Of a stretch of DNA of 15,304 bases, positions 1 to 7,345 are shown in pieces. Every line of letters starts with the position of its first letter. The first letter of the stretch is position 1. This stretch comes from an uncultured Collinsella sp. (GTDB taxonomy: Bacteria > Actinomycetota > Coriobacteriia > Coriobacteriales > Coriobacteriaceae). The notes under the pieces were generated by a model. That model was not told the origin of the DNA, did no database searches, and saw only the letters and a program-made list of their open reading frames with translations. The stretch covers positions 1 to 15,304 of the forward strand of contig URTW01000026.1 in the NCBI GenBank assembly GCA_900550815.1, given 5' to 3'. The position numbers and the translations under genes were made by a program.

Positions 1-90
1 TCCTTCCTCCTTTCTCTCCTTTTCTCCGTCCCCCCCTTTCTTTTCTTTCCTTATTTATTTTTTTTTTCGATCCGCCCCCCCCCCCCCCGC
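1..90. repeat. Low-complexity polypyrimidine tract
   Basis: The plus strand is almost purely C and T here. Only seven purines occur, at 28, 53, 57, 69, 70, 74 and 89. The tract holds a run of 10 T (58-67) and a run of 14 C (75-88). It lies downstream of the stop of the minus-strand phosphatase gene. I see no gene, and no hairpin that would make the T run a terminator. Bases 91-140 are ordinary sequence with no recognisable element. The tract could be a true homopurine-homopyrimidine region, a length-variable site, or an assembly error near a contig end. Confidence 0.7.
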
Positions 91-140
91 CGCACACTGG
101 GAACGCCACGTTGATGTCTGCTAAACCTTGCTCGCTCAGG

Positions 141-767
141 CTAATAACTTTGTTGGGGGTCCACTATTTGCTGGAGGGTGAACTTGCATTGGGACGGTTC
201 GCCTTCTGCTTGTAGCTTTGCCTCATCGAAATCGAAGATCATGATGGCGCAGTTGGGGAGTTTTGTTGGGAGCTCGAAGCCCTCTGGGGCTGCAGCCTTG
301 ATGAATTGGCGGCTGGCGCTGCCGTGGCTTACTGCTAGGAGGGTTTCGATGCCCTCGGAGCCCATGATATTGGTAAGCGCATCCACCATACGTTCTTGCA
401 GCGCCTGGCTTCCTTCTCCTCCGAAGGGGACCAGGTCCTCGCCCGGATCCCAGACGTCGGTGGGTAGCGCGCCGTGCGGGCCTTCTTCGAAGGTGCCGTA
501 GCAGCGCTCGATGATGCCTTCGCAGGGCTCGACTGCTGCGTCCGGACCGATGATCTCGCATGCGACGAGACTTGCCGTGTCCATGGCTCGGCCCAAAGGG
601 GAGGAGGCCACCTTGTCGGGAACGACGTTGTGGGCTTTGCGCCCTGCGGCTGCCACCCGTGCCTGCTGACGGCCCAGGTCGGTCAGCGGTGAATCGCAGC
701 GGCCCTGGACCAGCTTTTTGACGTTGAACTCCGTCTGACCGTGGCGGAGTAGATACAGCTTCTTCAT
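141..767 (-). CDS. Histidine phosphatase family protein (phosphoglycerate mutase-like)
   Basis: This 208-residue protein belongs to the histidine phosphatase (phosphoglycerate mutase-like) superfamily, whose members remove or move phosphate through a phosphohistidine. The N-terminus carries the RHG motif at residues 8-10, with H9 the expected nucleophile, in the usual context LLRHGQTEFN. R60 in SSPLGRAMDTA, E87 in IIERCYGTFEE and the second histidine H148 in VSHGSASRQ complete the expected active site. There is no signal peptide or membrane segment, so it should be cytosolic. The ATG is preceded by AAGGGGAG at a suitable distance. It starts 39 bases after the cation transporter gene on the same strand and is probably co-transcribed. 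The substrate cannot be told from sequence; small-molecule phosphatases of the GpmB or alpha-ribazole phosphatase kind are the nearest type, not glycolytic mutase with confidence. Confidence 0.88.
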   Translation of the reverse strand: MKKLYLLRHGQTEFNVKKLVQGRCDSPLTDLGRQQARVAAAGRKAHNVVPDKVASSPLGRAMDTASLVACEIIGPDAAVEPCEGIIERCYGTFEEGPHGALPTDVWDPGEDLVPFGGEGSQALQERMVDALTNIMGSEGIETLLAVSHGSASRQFIKAAAPEGFELPTKLPNCAIMIFDFDEAKLQAEGEPSQCKFTLQQIVDPQQSY

Positions 768-806
768 GCTCTCCCCTTCTGCATAACCTGCTTTGCCGGC
801 ACAGCC

Positions 807-1967
807 TTACTCGTGGGTATGCCCTACGTAGTCTTCGTCGATCGTAATCTTGGCAATCGACTTGGGATATTCCGATTCGACCCGTTGTGCCAGCGCGTGC
901 TTTAAGTCTTCGGCACTCATCTGCAGATCCGAGGGACGCACGCAGTCAAAGATCACGTTGGTGTGCGTAGGACCCGGCACACAGCGTAGGTCATGAATCG
1001 AGAGGCGGTTATCGATCTCCTGAGCCATGGCGTGAATGCGCAAGCGCATGCTCGCCACCTTGGGGTCATCGGTCACGATGGGATCGTAGTGAAGCGTGAC
1101 GATCATGCCGTCTTCGTCCCTAAACGACTGCTCGATGTTATCGAGCGTGTCGTGGCTTTCCAGCGGGCTGACCTCGGCCGCCATCTCGGCGTGCGCACTT
1201 GCAAACTTCCTGCCCGGGCCGTAGTCGTGAACCATCAAATCGTGAACGCCCAAAACGGCGGGATAGCTCATGATCTTGTCTCGAATGTGCTTGACCAGCT
1301 TAGGATCGGGTGACTGGCCCAAAAGCGGGCTCACCGTATCTTGAATAAGTTCAAGGCCGCTCCAGCCAATATAGGCGCCAACGGCAAAGCCAACCCATGC
1401 GTCAAGATTGATGTGCGTCACCTGCGAAACAATCGCACATGCCAGCACGGCGCCCGTAGCAAGGACATCGTTCTTGGAATCCTGCGCGGTCGCATGCAGC
1501 GTCTCGGACTCAATGCGATCGCCGAGCTTTTGGTTGAGGGCCGCCATCCAGAGCTTTACGACCATCGAAAGCACTAGAACTGCCACCAGGGCAAGCGAGA
1601 ACTCGACAGGTTCGGGGTGGATGATGCGCTCAACCGAGGACTTCACCAGCTCAACGCCGATCAGCAGCACGAGCGCCGCCACGACCAGACCCGAGAGATA
1701 CTCGTAGCGGCCATGTCCGTAAGGATGCTCGGGGTCCGCCGGCTTGCTCGCCAGCTTAAAGCCCAGCACGCTCACGATATTCGAGCTGGCATCGGACAGG
1801 TTGTTCATGGCATCCGCCACAATCGAAACCGATCCCGACAGCACACCAATTGCGCCCTTCGCAGCACAAAGCGCAACATTAGCGAGAATACACACCATGC
1901 CCGTCAACGTGCCCACGCGCGCACGGTCGCCCTGCGCACGACGAACGATCCACTCGACCATCTTCAT
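807..1967 (-). CDS. Cation diffusion facilitator (CDF) family transporter, probably Mn2+ or other divalent metal export
   Basis: This 386-residue membrane protein is a cation diffusion facilitator, a family that exports divalent metals in exchange for protons. Hydrophobic segments lie near residues 22-45, 47-72, 92-110, 122-142, 168-182 and 189-207, giving six helices. A C-terminal cytosolic domain of about 170 residues follows and ends in a short His-rich tail (GHTHE). The helix 2 motif is DAMNNLSDASSN and the helix 5 motif is DSKND. The likely metal ligands are therefore N55 and D59 with D163 and D167, rather than the His-containing set of zinc members. That Asn-Asp plus Asp-Asp pattern is associated with manganese-exporting members, so manganese is the best guess, by inference. 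HPYGHGRYEYL (81-91) is the usual conserved loop. The ATG at 1967 has GGGGG just upstream; a second ATG at 1961 is possible. It begins a new unit after the operon terminator and leads into the phosphatase gene. Confidence 0.9.
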   Translation of the reverse strand: MKMVEWIVRRAQGDRARVGTLTGMVCILANVALCAAKGAIGVLSGSVSIVADAMNNLSDASSNIVSVLGFKLASKPADPEHPYGHGRYEYLSGLVVAALVLLIGVELVKSSVERIIHPEPVEFSLALVAVLVLSMVVKLWMAALNQKLGDRIESETLHATAQDSKNDVLATGAVLACAIVSQVTHINLDAWVGFAVGAYIGWSGLELIQDTVSPLLGQSPDPKLVKHIRDKIMSYPAVLGVHDLMVHDYGPGRKFASAHAEMAAEVSPLESHDTLDNIEQSFRDEDGMIVTLHYDPIVTDDPKVASMRLRIHAMAQEIDNRLSIHDLRCVPGPTHTNVIFDCVRPSDLQMSAEDLKHALAQRVESEYPKSIAKITIDEDYVGHTHE

Positions 1968-2040
1968 CAGCCCCCACGGTACTGCCTATATATATCTATT
2001 GCTCAAACGGATTGTAGTGTAGCCACTTTGTCCTTCAGAT
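1968..2040 (-). promoter_or_regulatory. Probable promoter region of the CDF transporter gene
   Basis: This 73-base gap lies between the operon terminator and the transporter start. It contains an AT-rich stretch (TATATATA, about 1986-1993) and a TACAAT hexamer on the minus strand (2011-2016). Neither has a convincing -35 box at the normal distance. A promoter is expected here because a strong terminator sits just upstream, but its exact boxes are not resolved. Confidence 0.3.
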
Positions 2041-2075
2041 ACAAAAAGGCCGCGACCCACACGGGCCACGGCCTT
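2041..2075 (-). terminator. Rho-independent terminator of the fatty acid synthesis operon
   Basis: On the minus strand, bases 2075-2046 form a 13-pair stem with a GUGU loop. Eleven pairs are Watson-Crick and two are G-U. The stem is followed by UUUUUGU, counting the last stem bases. It lies 38 bases after the EIIC stop codon. It is the first convincing terminator after fabH on this strand, so EIIC appears to be inside the fab-acc transcription unit. Confidence 0.88.
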
Positions 2076-2113
2076 GGAGCATGGCAAAGGAATCGTCCTT
2101 GTGTCGCACAGGT

Positions 2114-3328
2114 TTACGCGCTTACTTCGGCCACGCTCTTCGAGGTTTCGGGTGAATCGGCTCCGTCCCCCATCGTCTGTCCCTTCGCCGGCACCACGCC
2201 AAAGCAGCAGCTCAGCGCCGCAGACACCGCAAATGCCACACCGCCGGCAGCGCAGCACCACAGCAGGTTCGAGATGCCGCCCGTGGCAAAGCCAATGACC
2301 ATGAGGACATTCGTCATGCCGATGGTATAGGCCGTAACGTGGCCCACGGCCGCAACAAGGCCTCCGACGGCGCCGCCAATGGCCATGCACGTCAGGCACC
2401 TGCCATATTTAAAGCCGCAACCGTACAGCGCCGGCTCGCTTACGCCGCCAAGAACACCCGAGATTGAGTAGCCCAGCATGAGCGCCTTCTCGTCCTTATC
2501 CGCAACGCGGAGCGACGCGCCAAAAGGCATGCCCCAAACGGCGAACGTCGCCATCGTCGCGGCAATCAGGATGCACGAATCCGTTCCCACACTCATAAAC
2601 TGCGCGTACGCAAGCGATAGAACGACGTTGCTGACGCCCGCTATCTTTAGGAACTCCCAGCCCGCGGCAAGCCCCATGAGCGTGAGCAGCGACACGATGC
2701 CACCGGAATTGCCAAGCATAAACATAAGCTGGCCCAACAGCATGCCCAGATAGCTGCCCGCCGGTGCCGTAATACACAGCGAAACCGGAACCATGACAAG
2801 CATGGTCGCAAACGGAACAAACGAAAACGCCACGGCCCTAGGGATAACGCGCTTAAAGAAACACTCCACTCGCCATAGCACAGGCACCGAAAGGAGAACT
2901 GGAATAACAGTCGTCGTGTAATCGTTGACCGGCGCGGGAAGCAGACCATACACGGAAGTCATCGATGCCCCCGTCGTCGATGCGGCATCGACGAGCTTAA
3001 GCAGATCGGGCGCAATCAATACGCCGCCCAGCATCATGCCCAGCTGCTCCGAGCAACCGAGCTGGCGGGCGGCCGCCCAACCAAGATAGATGGGCAAAAT
3101 GTAGTAGCCGGCGTTATAGAGCCAACTGTAGAACAGGCGATAGATTTCGGAATCGGCAGACCACAGGCCCAGCATGCCTTCGCCCATAATGACGGCGACG
3201 GTGCGGAACAACGCCGCGCAGACAATAAACGGCAGCGCCGACATCATGCTTTTGGACAGATAGTCCACCACGGCCATGGCGTTTGATGAAACCGACGTTG
3301 TAAACGAGGTGTTAGAAACTTGTAGCAT
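2114..3328 (-). CDS. Stand-alone PTS EIIC permease (glucose/beta-glucoside superfamily)
   Basis: This 404-residue polytopic membrane protein is the sugar-translocating EIIC domain of the glucose/beta-glucoside PTS superfamily. The diagnostic motif GGVSEPALYG is at 294-303 and holds the conserved glutamate of the sugar site. The stretch from DYTTTVIPVLL (136-146) through APAGSYLG (188-195) matches the layout of beta-glucoside/sucrose-type EIIC domains. It begins and ends where the EIIC domain does. There is no EIIB with its phosphorylated cysteine and no EIIA, either fused or next to it, so it needs partners from elsewhere or has another job. I chose the ATG at 3328 for its GGGAAAGG site six bases upstream; an ATG at 3352 is an alternative. 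The frame stays open to 3628 inside accDA, but that extension is Arg/Ser-rich shadow sequence. It starts 40 bases after accDA with no terminator between. Sugar specificity is unknown. Confidence 0.87.
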   Translation of the reverse strand: MLQVSNTSFTTSVSSNAMAVVDYLSKSMMSALPFIVCAALFRTVAVIMGEGMLGLWSADSEIYRLFYSWLYNAGYYILPIYLGWAAARQLGCSEQLGMMLGGVLIAPDLLKLVDAASTTGASMTSVYGLLPAPVNDYTTTVIPVLLSVPVLWRVECFFKRVIPRAVAFSFVPFATMLVMVPVSLCITAPAGSYLGMLLGQLMFMLGNSGGIVSLLTLMGLAAGWEFLKIAGVSNVVLSLAYAQFMSVGTDSCILIAATMATFAVWGMPFGASLRVADKDEKALMLGYSISGVLGGVSEPALYGCGFKYGRCLTCMAIGGAVGGLVAAVGHVTAYTIGMTNVLMVIGFATGGISNLLWCCAAGGVAFAVSAALSCCFGVVPAKGQTMGDGADSPETSKSVAEVSA

Positions 3329-3368
3329 GGAACGCCTTTCCCAATATGACATGCGGGCTGTCCCTTTG

Positions 3369-5093
3369 TCACATCGTGCGGTACTGACCGATTGCGCGGT
3401 ACTTTTCGTAGCGGAGGTTTGTGAGGGTCGCGTCGTCGAGCCGCCCAAGCGTATCGAAGGCATCAAATGCCGAGGACATGACGGCATCGGCGATCTCCTC
3501 ATGCGACAAGCCCCTATCGTCAACAATGCCGTCGATGATACCGAGCGCCAACAGATCGGGGGCCGTGAGCTTAAGCGCCTCGGCGGCCTCATTCGCGCGC
3601 TCGGTATCCTTCCACAGGATCGACGCACAGGCCTCGGGGCTCACGACCGAATAGGCCGAGCTCGAGAGCATCAGGATGCGGTCGGCCACGGACAGCGCCA
3701 GCGCGCCACCAGAGCCGCCCTCGCCTGTCACCACCGAGACAATCGGCGTCTTGAGGCCGCTCATCTCTATGAGATTCTGGGCAATCGCCTCACCCTGGCC
3801 GCGTTCCTCGGCACCGATGCCGCAAAACGCGCCCGAAGTATCGACCAGGCACAGAACCGGTCGACCAAACTTTTCGGCCTGGCGCATCAGGCGACGCGCT
3901 TTGCGGTAGCCCTCGGGATGTGCCATACCAAAGTTGCGACGCATACGCTCTTTAGTCGTGGTGCCGCGCTCGACGGCGATGACCGTTACGGGGCGTCCGT
4001 CTTTCCAGCCAATGCCAGCCACCGCAGCAGCGTCGTCGCCAAAGTAGCGGTCGCCGTGCAGCTCCACAAATCCATCCAGGCCCAGCGAGATCATCTCGCC
4101 TGCCGTGGCGCGATCTGCCGAGCGGGTCTGCTTGACAATCTCGAGCGCGGTTTTTGGTGCGGCCGAGCGCTTGAACAAGTGTCCCAGCTTTTTGCCGCGG
4201 CGACCCGTATGCACGATCTCATGCGGTGCCCCCAGGCCGGGCGCGTGCCCTTCGTGCAGCGCCAGCAGCTCGCCTACCGTGAGCGCAATCTCGCCACGCG
4301 GAACAACGGCATCGCAAAAGCCGTGCTCCAGCAAAAACTCGGAGCGCTGGAATCCCTTGGGCAGGCGCTTGTGCATGTTCTGCTCGATCACGCGCGGGCC
4401 TGCAAATGCCGTCAGGGCATCGGGCTCGGCCAGGATAATGTCGCCCTCCATAGCAAAGCTCGCGGTTACGCCTCCGGTCGTGGGGTCGGTGAGCACCGTG
4501 ACATACAGGCCGCCCGCCTCACTGTGGCGCCTAACCGCCGCAGAAATCTTGGCCATCTGCATAAGCGATGTCACGCCCTCTTGCATGCGTGCACCGCCCG
4601 AAACGGTAAAGCCGACAACCGGCAATCCCAGCTCGGTCGCACGCTCAAATGTGCGACAGATCTTCTCGCCCACCACGGAGCCCATCGAGCCCATCATAAA
4701 GTTGGCGTCCATAAAGAAGAGCGCGGTATCGCAACCGCAGATTTTGCCCCTGCCGCACACAACGGCATCGCGCTCGCCCGAACGCTCGCTCACGCTCTTG
4801 AGCTTGTCGGCATAGCCGGGAAACGAGAGGAAGTCCTCCGGCGCCAGATTGGCATCCCATTCCTCAAACGTGCCCTCGTCGACCGTCATGCGCATGCGCG
4901 CGCGACCGCTCACGCGAAAGTGTTTGCCGCAACGAGGGCAGACCTCGAGGTTGTCGTGTAGGCGTGCCTCATCGATCACACGGCGGCACTCCGGGCACTT
5001 GATAAACACGTGGCGCGCGGGAAACTCGGCGCACGACTCGGTCATCGGTCCCTCGAGGACGTTGACCGTCTTCGCTTTTCTATTCATCAGCAT
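3369..5093 (-). CDS. accDA: Fused acetyl-CoA carboxylase carboxyltransferase (AccD-AccA, beta plus alpha subunits)
   Basis: This protein transfers the carboxyl group from carboxybiotin on AccB to acetyl-CoA, making malonyl-CoA. Its 574 residues join the two carboxyltransferase subunits that are separate in E. coli. Residues 1-285 are AccD-like, with a zinc ribbon (C33, C36, C52, C55) and the loop SGGARMQEG (165-173). Residues 315-574 are AccA-like, with GEGGSGGALAL (458-468) and VSPEACASILW (484-494). A basic linker of about 30 residues joins them. Compared with E. coli AccA (319 residues), the N-terminal helical region of about 60-70 residues is missing and the match starts near ALEIVKQTR (317-325). 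The ATG at 5093 overlaps the accC stop by 14 bases and has GGGG seven bases upstream. A second ATG at 5087 is possible, giving an ATGAATAG overlap. Translational coupling to accC is likely. Confidence 0.95.
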   Translation of the reverse strand: MLMNRKAKTVNVLEGPMTESCAEFPARHVFIKCPECRRVIDEARLHDNLEVCPRCGKHFRVSGRARMRMTVDEGTFEEWDANLAPEDFLSFPGYADKLKSVSERSGERDAVVCGRGKICGCDTALFFMDANFMMGSMGSVVGEKICRTFERATELGLPVVGFTVSGGARMQEGVTSLMQMAKISAAVRRHSEAGGLYVTVLTDPTTGGVTASFAMEGDIILAEPDALTAFAGPRVIEQNMHKRLPKGFQRSEFLLEHGFCDAVVPRGEIALTVGELLALHEGHAPGLGAPHEIVHTGRRGKKLGHLFKRSAAPKTALEIVKQTRSADRATAGEMISLGLDGFVELHGDRYFGDDAAAVAGIGWKDGRPVTVIAVERGTTTKERMRRNFGMAHPEGYRKARRLMRQAEKFGRPVLCLVDTSGAFCGIGAEERGQGEAIAQNLIEMSGLKTPIVSVVTGEGGSGGALALSVADRILMLSSSAYSVVSPEACASILWKDTERANEAAEALKLTAPDLLALGIIDGIVDDRGLSHEEIADAVMSSAFDAFDTLGRLDDATLTNLRYEKYRAIGQYRTM

Positions 5094-6423
5094 AGAGATG
5101 CCCCATCAGATCGGTGTGATACATGCCCGACAAGAACTCGTCGTTTGCCAGCACGTCGAGCTGAAGCTCGCTGTTTTCGCTCACGCCCTCAATCACGAGC
5201 TCGCCCAGGGCCGAGCGCATCTTGCGAATGGCGCCGTCACGCGTGGGCGCACACACGATGAGCTTGCCAAGCATGGAGTCGTAGTACGGCGGAACTTTCG
5301 CACCGGTAAACATGGCGGAATCCCAGCGCACGCGCGGACCACCCGGCACACGCAACGCGGTGACCGTTCCGCATGACGGCAGAAAGTCCGGCGTTTCGGC
5401 ATTGATGCGGCACTCCATGGCGTGGTTGCGGACCGGCATATCCTCCTGCTCAAAGGGCAGAGGCTGGCCGGCTGCCACGCGCAGCTGCCACTTGACCAAG
5501 TCGGTATCGGTCACAAACTCCGTAACCGGATGCTCCACCTGCAAGCGCGTGTTCATTTCCATAAAGTAGAAATTGCCGTCGTCCGAATACAGGAACTCGA
5601 TGGTACCGGCTCCTTCGTAGCCGACGGCACGAGCCAGGTCACGCGCTGCCTTGTGCATGCGAGCACGAATGTCGTCGTGTCCGTCGAGGCACGGCGCGGG
5701 GCTCTCCTCGATTAGCTTTTGGTTGCGACGCTGCACCGAGCACTCGCGCTCGCCGAGCGAAAACACATGGCCCTGCTTATCGGCCATAATCTGCACCTCG
5801 ACATGGTGCGCCGGCGCGACGAACTTCTCCATGTAGCACTCGCCGTCGCCAAAGACGGCCTCGCCCTCGGCACGCGCCTCGATGAACGCCTTTGCCGCAT
5901 CTTCCACGCGCTCGACCTTGCGAATACCGCGACCGCCGCCACCTGCACGCGCCTTAATGAGCACGGGACAGCCAATGCGCTCGGCCTCGGCCGTTGCCTC
6001 CTCGGGGCTTTTGAGCAAATCGCAGCCCGGCACGATGGGCACGCCCGCCGCGGCAGCCGTTCGACGTGCGGCGTCCTTGTCGCCCATGCTGTCGATCACC
6101 TTGGCCGAAGGACCAACTAACGCCAGGCCATACTTGTCGCAGTCGCGCACGAAGCTCGCCTTCTCGGAAAAGAAGCCATAGCCGGGATGAATTGCCTTAG
6201 CTCCCGACTTTACGGCACAGGTGAGCACGGCATCGTCGTTGAGGTAGCTCTCGGCAAGACGCGGGCCACCGATGCAATACGCCTCGTCGGCAAGCTGCAC
6301 GTGCAGCGCGTCCGCATCGGCCGTGGAGTAGACGGCGACGGTCTTGATGCCCATATCGCGGCACGCGCGGATAACACGGACCGCGACTTCGCCGCGGTTG
6401 GCGATGAGCACTTTGTCGAACAT
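5080..6423 (-). CDS. accC: Acetyl-CoA carboxylase biotin carboxylase subunit
   Basis: AccC uses ATP and bicarbonate to carboxylate the biotin carried by AccB, the first half-reaction of acetyl-CoA carboxylase. At 447 residues it is close to E. coli AccC (449). It has the N-terminal biotin carboxylase fold (MFDKVLIANRGEVAVR), the ATP-grasp glycine-rich loop KARAGGGGRGIRKV (157-170), and the catalytic segment EMNTRLQVEHPVTE (289-302). The C-terminal subdomain includes HAMECRINAE (334-343). The ATG at 6423 is preceded by AAGGAAGG. The frame stays open upstream to 6642, but that part is Arg-rich shadow of fabZ and the conserved protein starts at MFDK. It lies 10 bases after fabZ and overlaps accDA. 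Confidence 0.97.
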   Translation of the reverse strand: MFDKVLIANRGEVAVRVIRACRDMGIKTVAVYSTADADALHVQLADEAYCIGGPRLAESYLNDDAVLTCAVKSGAKAIHPGYGFFSEKASFVRDCDKYGLALVGPSAKVIDSMGDKDAARRTAAAAGVPIVPGCDLLKSPEEATAEAERIGCPVLIKARAGGGGRGIRKVERVEDAAKAFIEARAEGEAVFGDGECYMEKFVAPAHHVEVQIMADKQGHVFSLGERECSVQRRNQKLIEESPAPCLDGHDDIRARMHKAARDLARAVGYEGAGTIEFLYSDDGNFYFMEMNTRLQVEHPVTEFVTDTDLVKWQLRVAAGQPLPFEQEDMPVRNHAMECRINAETPDFLPSCGTVTALRVPGGPRVRWDSAMFTGAKVPPYYDSMLGKLIVCAPTRDGAIRKMRSALGELVIEGVSENSELQLDVLANDEFLSGMYHTDLMGHLYADE

Positions 6424-6433
6424 GGAGCCTTCC

Positions 6434-6856
6434 TTAACTTTCGTGCATGAGTGCAAAAGACATATCGGCGCGGCAGCAAACCTCACCGTTGACGCTCGCA
6501 GTACCCGTCGCAAAGCGGAACGGCCCGCGCGCACGCGTGATGGAGCACACCAGATCCACCGTGTCGCCCGGGCGCACCGGACGCTTAAAGCGCACCTTGT
6601 CCAGACTCGTGTAGAACGGCGTCGCGCCGCGCGCCTCCTCATCGCCCATCAGCAGCACGCAGCAGTTTTGGGCGAGCATCTCGCACTGGATCACGCCGGG
6701 GACCACCGGGTTTCCCGGAAAATGCCCCTGCAAAAAGTATTCGTCGCCCGTAATCGTGATCTTGCCGTGGGCCTCGTCGCCCACCAGCTCGGCTTCGTCG
6801 AGCAAAAGCATCGGCTCGCGATGCGGTAACAGCTCTTTAAGCTCTTCTTTGTTCAT
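6434..6856 (-). CDS. fabZ: 3-hydroxyacyl-ACP dehydratase FabZ
   Basis: FabZ removes water from 3-hydroxyacyl-ACP to give trans-2-enoyl-ACP in each elongation round. The hotdog-fold core is clear: LPHREPMLLLDE near the N-terminus, then FLQGHFPGNPVVPGVIQCE. The catalytic histidine (H45) and glutamate (E59), counted from the ATG at 6856, are 14 residues apart as in E. coli FabZ. The protein is 140 residues. I chose this ATG because AGGTGAT sits about six bases upstream and overlaps the accB stop. A GTG at 6865 would add three residues. It is the only dehydratase in the cluster; no FabA or FabM isomerase for unsaturated fatty acids is seen in the window. Confidence 0.95.
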   Translation of the reverse strand: MNKEELKELLPHREPMLLLDEAELVGDEAHGKITITGDEYFLQGHFPGNPVVPGVIQCEMLAQNCCVLLMGDEEARGATPFYTSLDKVRFKRPVRPGDTVDLVCSITRARGPFRFATGTASVNGEVCCRADMSFALMHES

Positions 6857-6865
6857 GGATATCAC

Positions 6866-7342
6866 CTATCCGATCCTCATGAGGCAGCTGCCAAACTCCA
6901 CGAGGTCGCCGTCGGCCACGCAGATCTCGAGCACCTCGCCATCCGCCTCGGCCGTCACCTCGTTGAGAACCTTCATGGCCTCGATGATGCAGAGGGTCTC
7001 GCCGGCCTTGACCATGGAGCCCACGTGCACCAACGGCTCGTCGCCCGGCGCCGGGGCAGCATAGTAAACGCCGACCATGGGAGCGGTCACCTCGGTGCCC
7101 TTGGGCTCCGGTGCGGCGGCAGGCGCCTGCGCGGCGGGCTCCGGTGCGGCGGCAGGCATGGCGACAGGAGCCACCGCCGGAGCAGTCACGGCACCCGGCA
7201 TAGGCATGGGCACGGCAACCGGCTGTGCGGCGCTCGCGCGCTCGAGTTCGACCGCGGTGCCATCGGGCTCCTCAACGCGTACGCGCGTGAGGCCGCGGTC
7301 CTCCATAACATCGGCTATCTCGGCAAGTCTTTTGGAATCCAT
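6866..7342 (-). CDS. accB: Biotin carboxyl carrier protein of acetyl-CoA carboxylase
   Basis: AccB carries biotin between the AccC and AccDA active sites. The protein is 158 residues. Its N-terminal helix-rich part (1-35) is followed by a flexible Ala/Pro linker (about 36-82) and a biotinyl domain (about 83-158). The biotin attachment motif EAMKV is at 121-125, so K124 should be the biotinylated lysine. The acidic, mobile thumb typical of bacterial BCCP is present around APAPGDEP (96-103). The ATG at 7342 has AGGAG upstream and lies 3 bases after fabF. The linker contains an 11-residue in-frame duplication, listed separately. The divergent birA gene encodes its expected modifying enzyme. Confidence 0.96.
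   Translation of the reverse strand: MDSKRLAEIADVMEDRGLTRVRVEEPDGTAVELERASAAQPVAVPMPMPGAVTAPAVAPVAMPAAAPEPAAQAPAAAPEPKGTEVTAPMVGVYYAAPAPGDEPLVHVGSMVKAGETLCIIEAMKVLNEVTAEADGEVLEICVADGDLVEFGSCLMRIG
7103..7157. repeat. Direct repeat in the accB linker (22 bp, 33-bp period)
   Basis: Bases 7103-7124 and 7136-7157 are identical over 22 positions and are offset by exactly 33 bases. In AccB this gives AAAPEP at 64-69 and again at 75-80, inside the Ala/Pro linker. The frame is kept, which fits a duplication by replication slippage in a part of the protein that tolerates length change. Confidence 0.85.
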
Positions 7343-7345
7343 GCT

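Noticed and set aside
58..67. T10 run as a terminator for a plus-strand gene
   Set aside because: No G-C stem precedes it and no plus-strand gene is visible to its left in the window.
1617..2330. Plus-strand open frame (237 codons) across the CDF start and the terminator
   Set aside because: It crosses the promoter region and a clear minus-strand terminator, and shows no protein family features.
3329..3628. N-terminal extension of the EIIC gene into accDA
   Set aside because: The 100 extra residues are Arg/Ser/Pro-rich shadow of accDA. EIIC homology starts after 3328, where a good ribosome binding site is present.
3276..4961. Long plus-strand open frame (561 codons) opposite accDA
   Set aside because: It is antisense to a gene with strong conserved motifs, its translation is Arg/His/Ala-rich with no recognisable domain, and long antisense frames are common in GC-rich genes.
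6424..6642. Extension of accC to 6642
   Set aside because: The added residues are an Arg-rich shadow of fabZ, and conserved AccC starts at MFDKVLIANRG, with AAGGAAGG just upstream.
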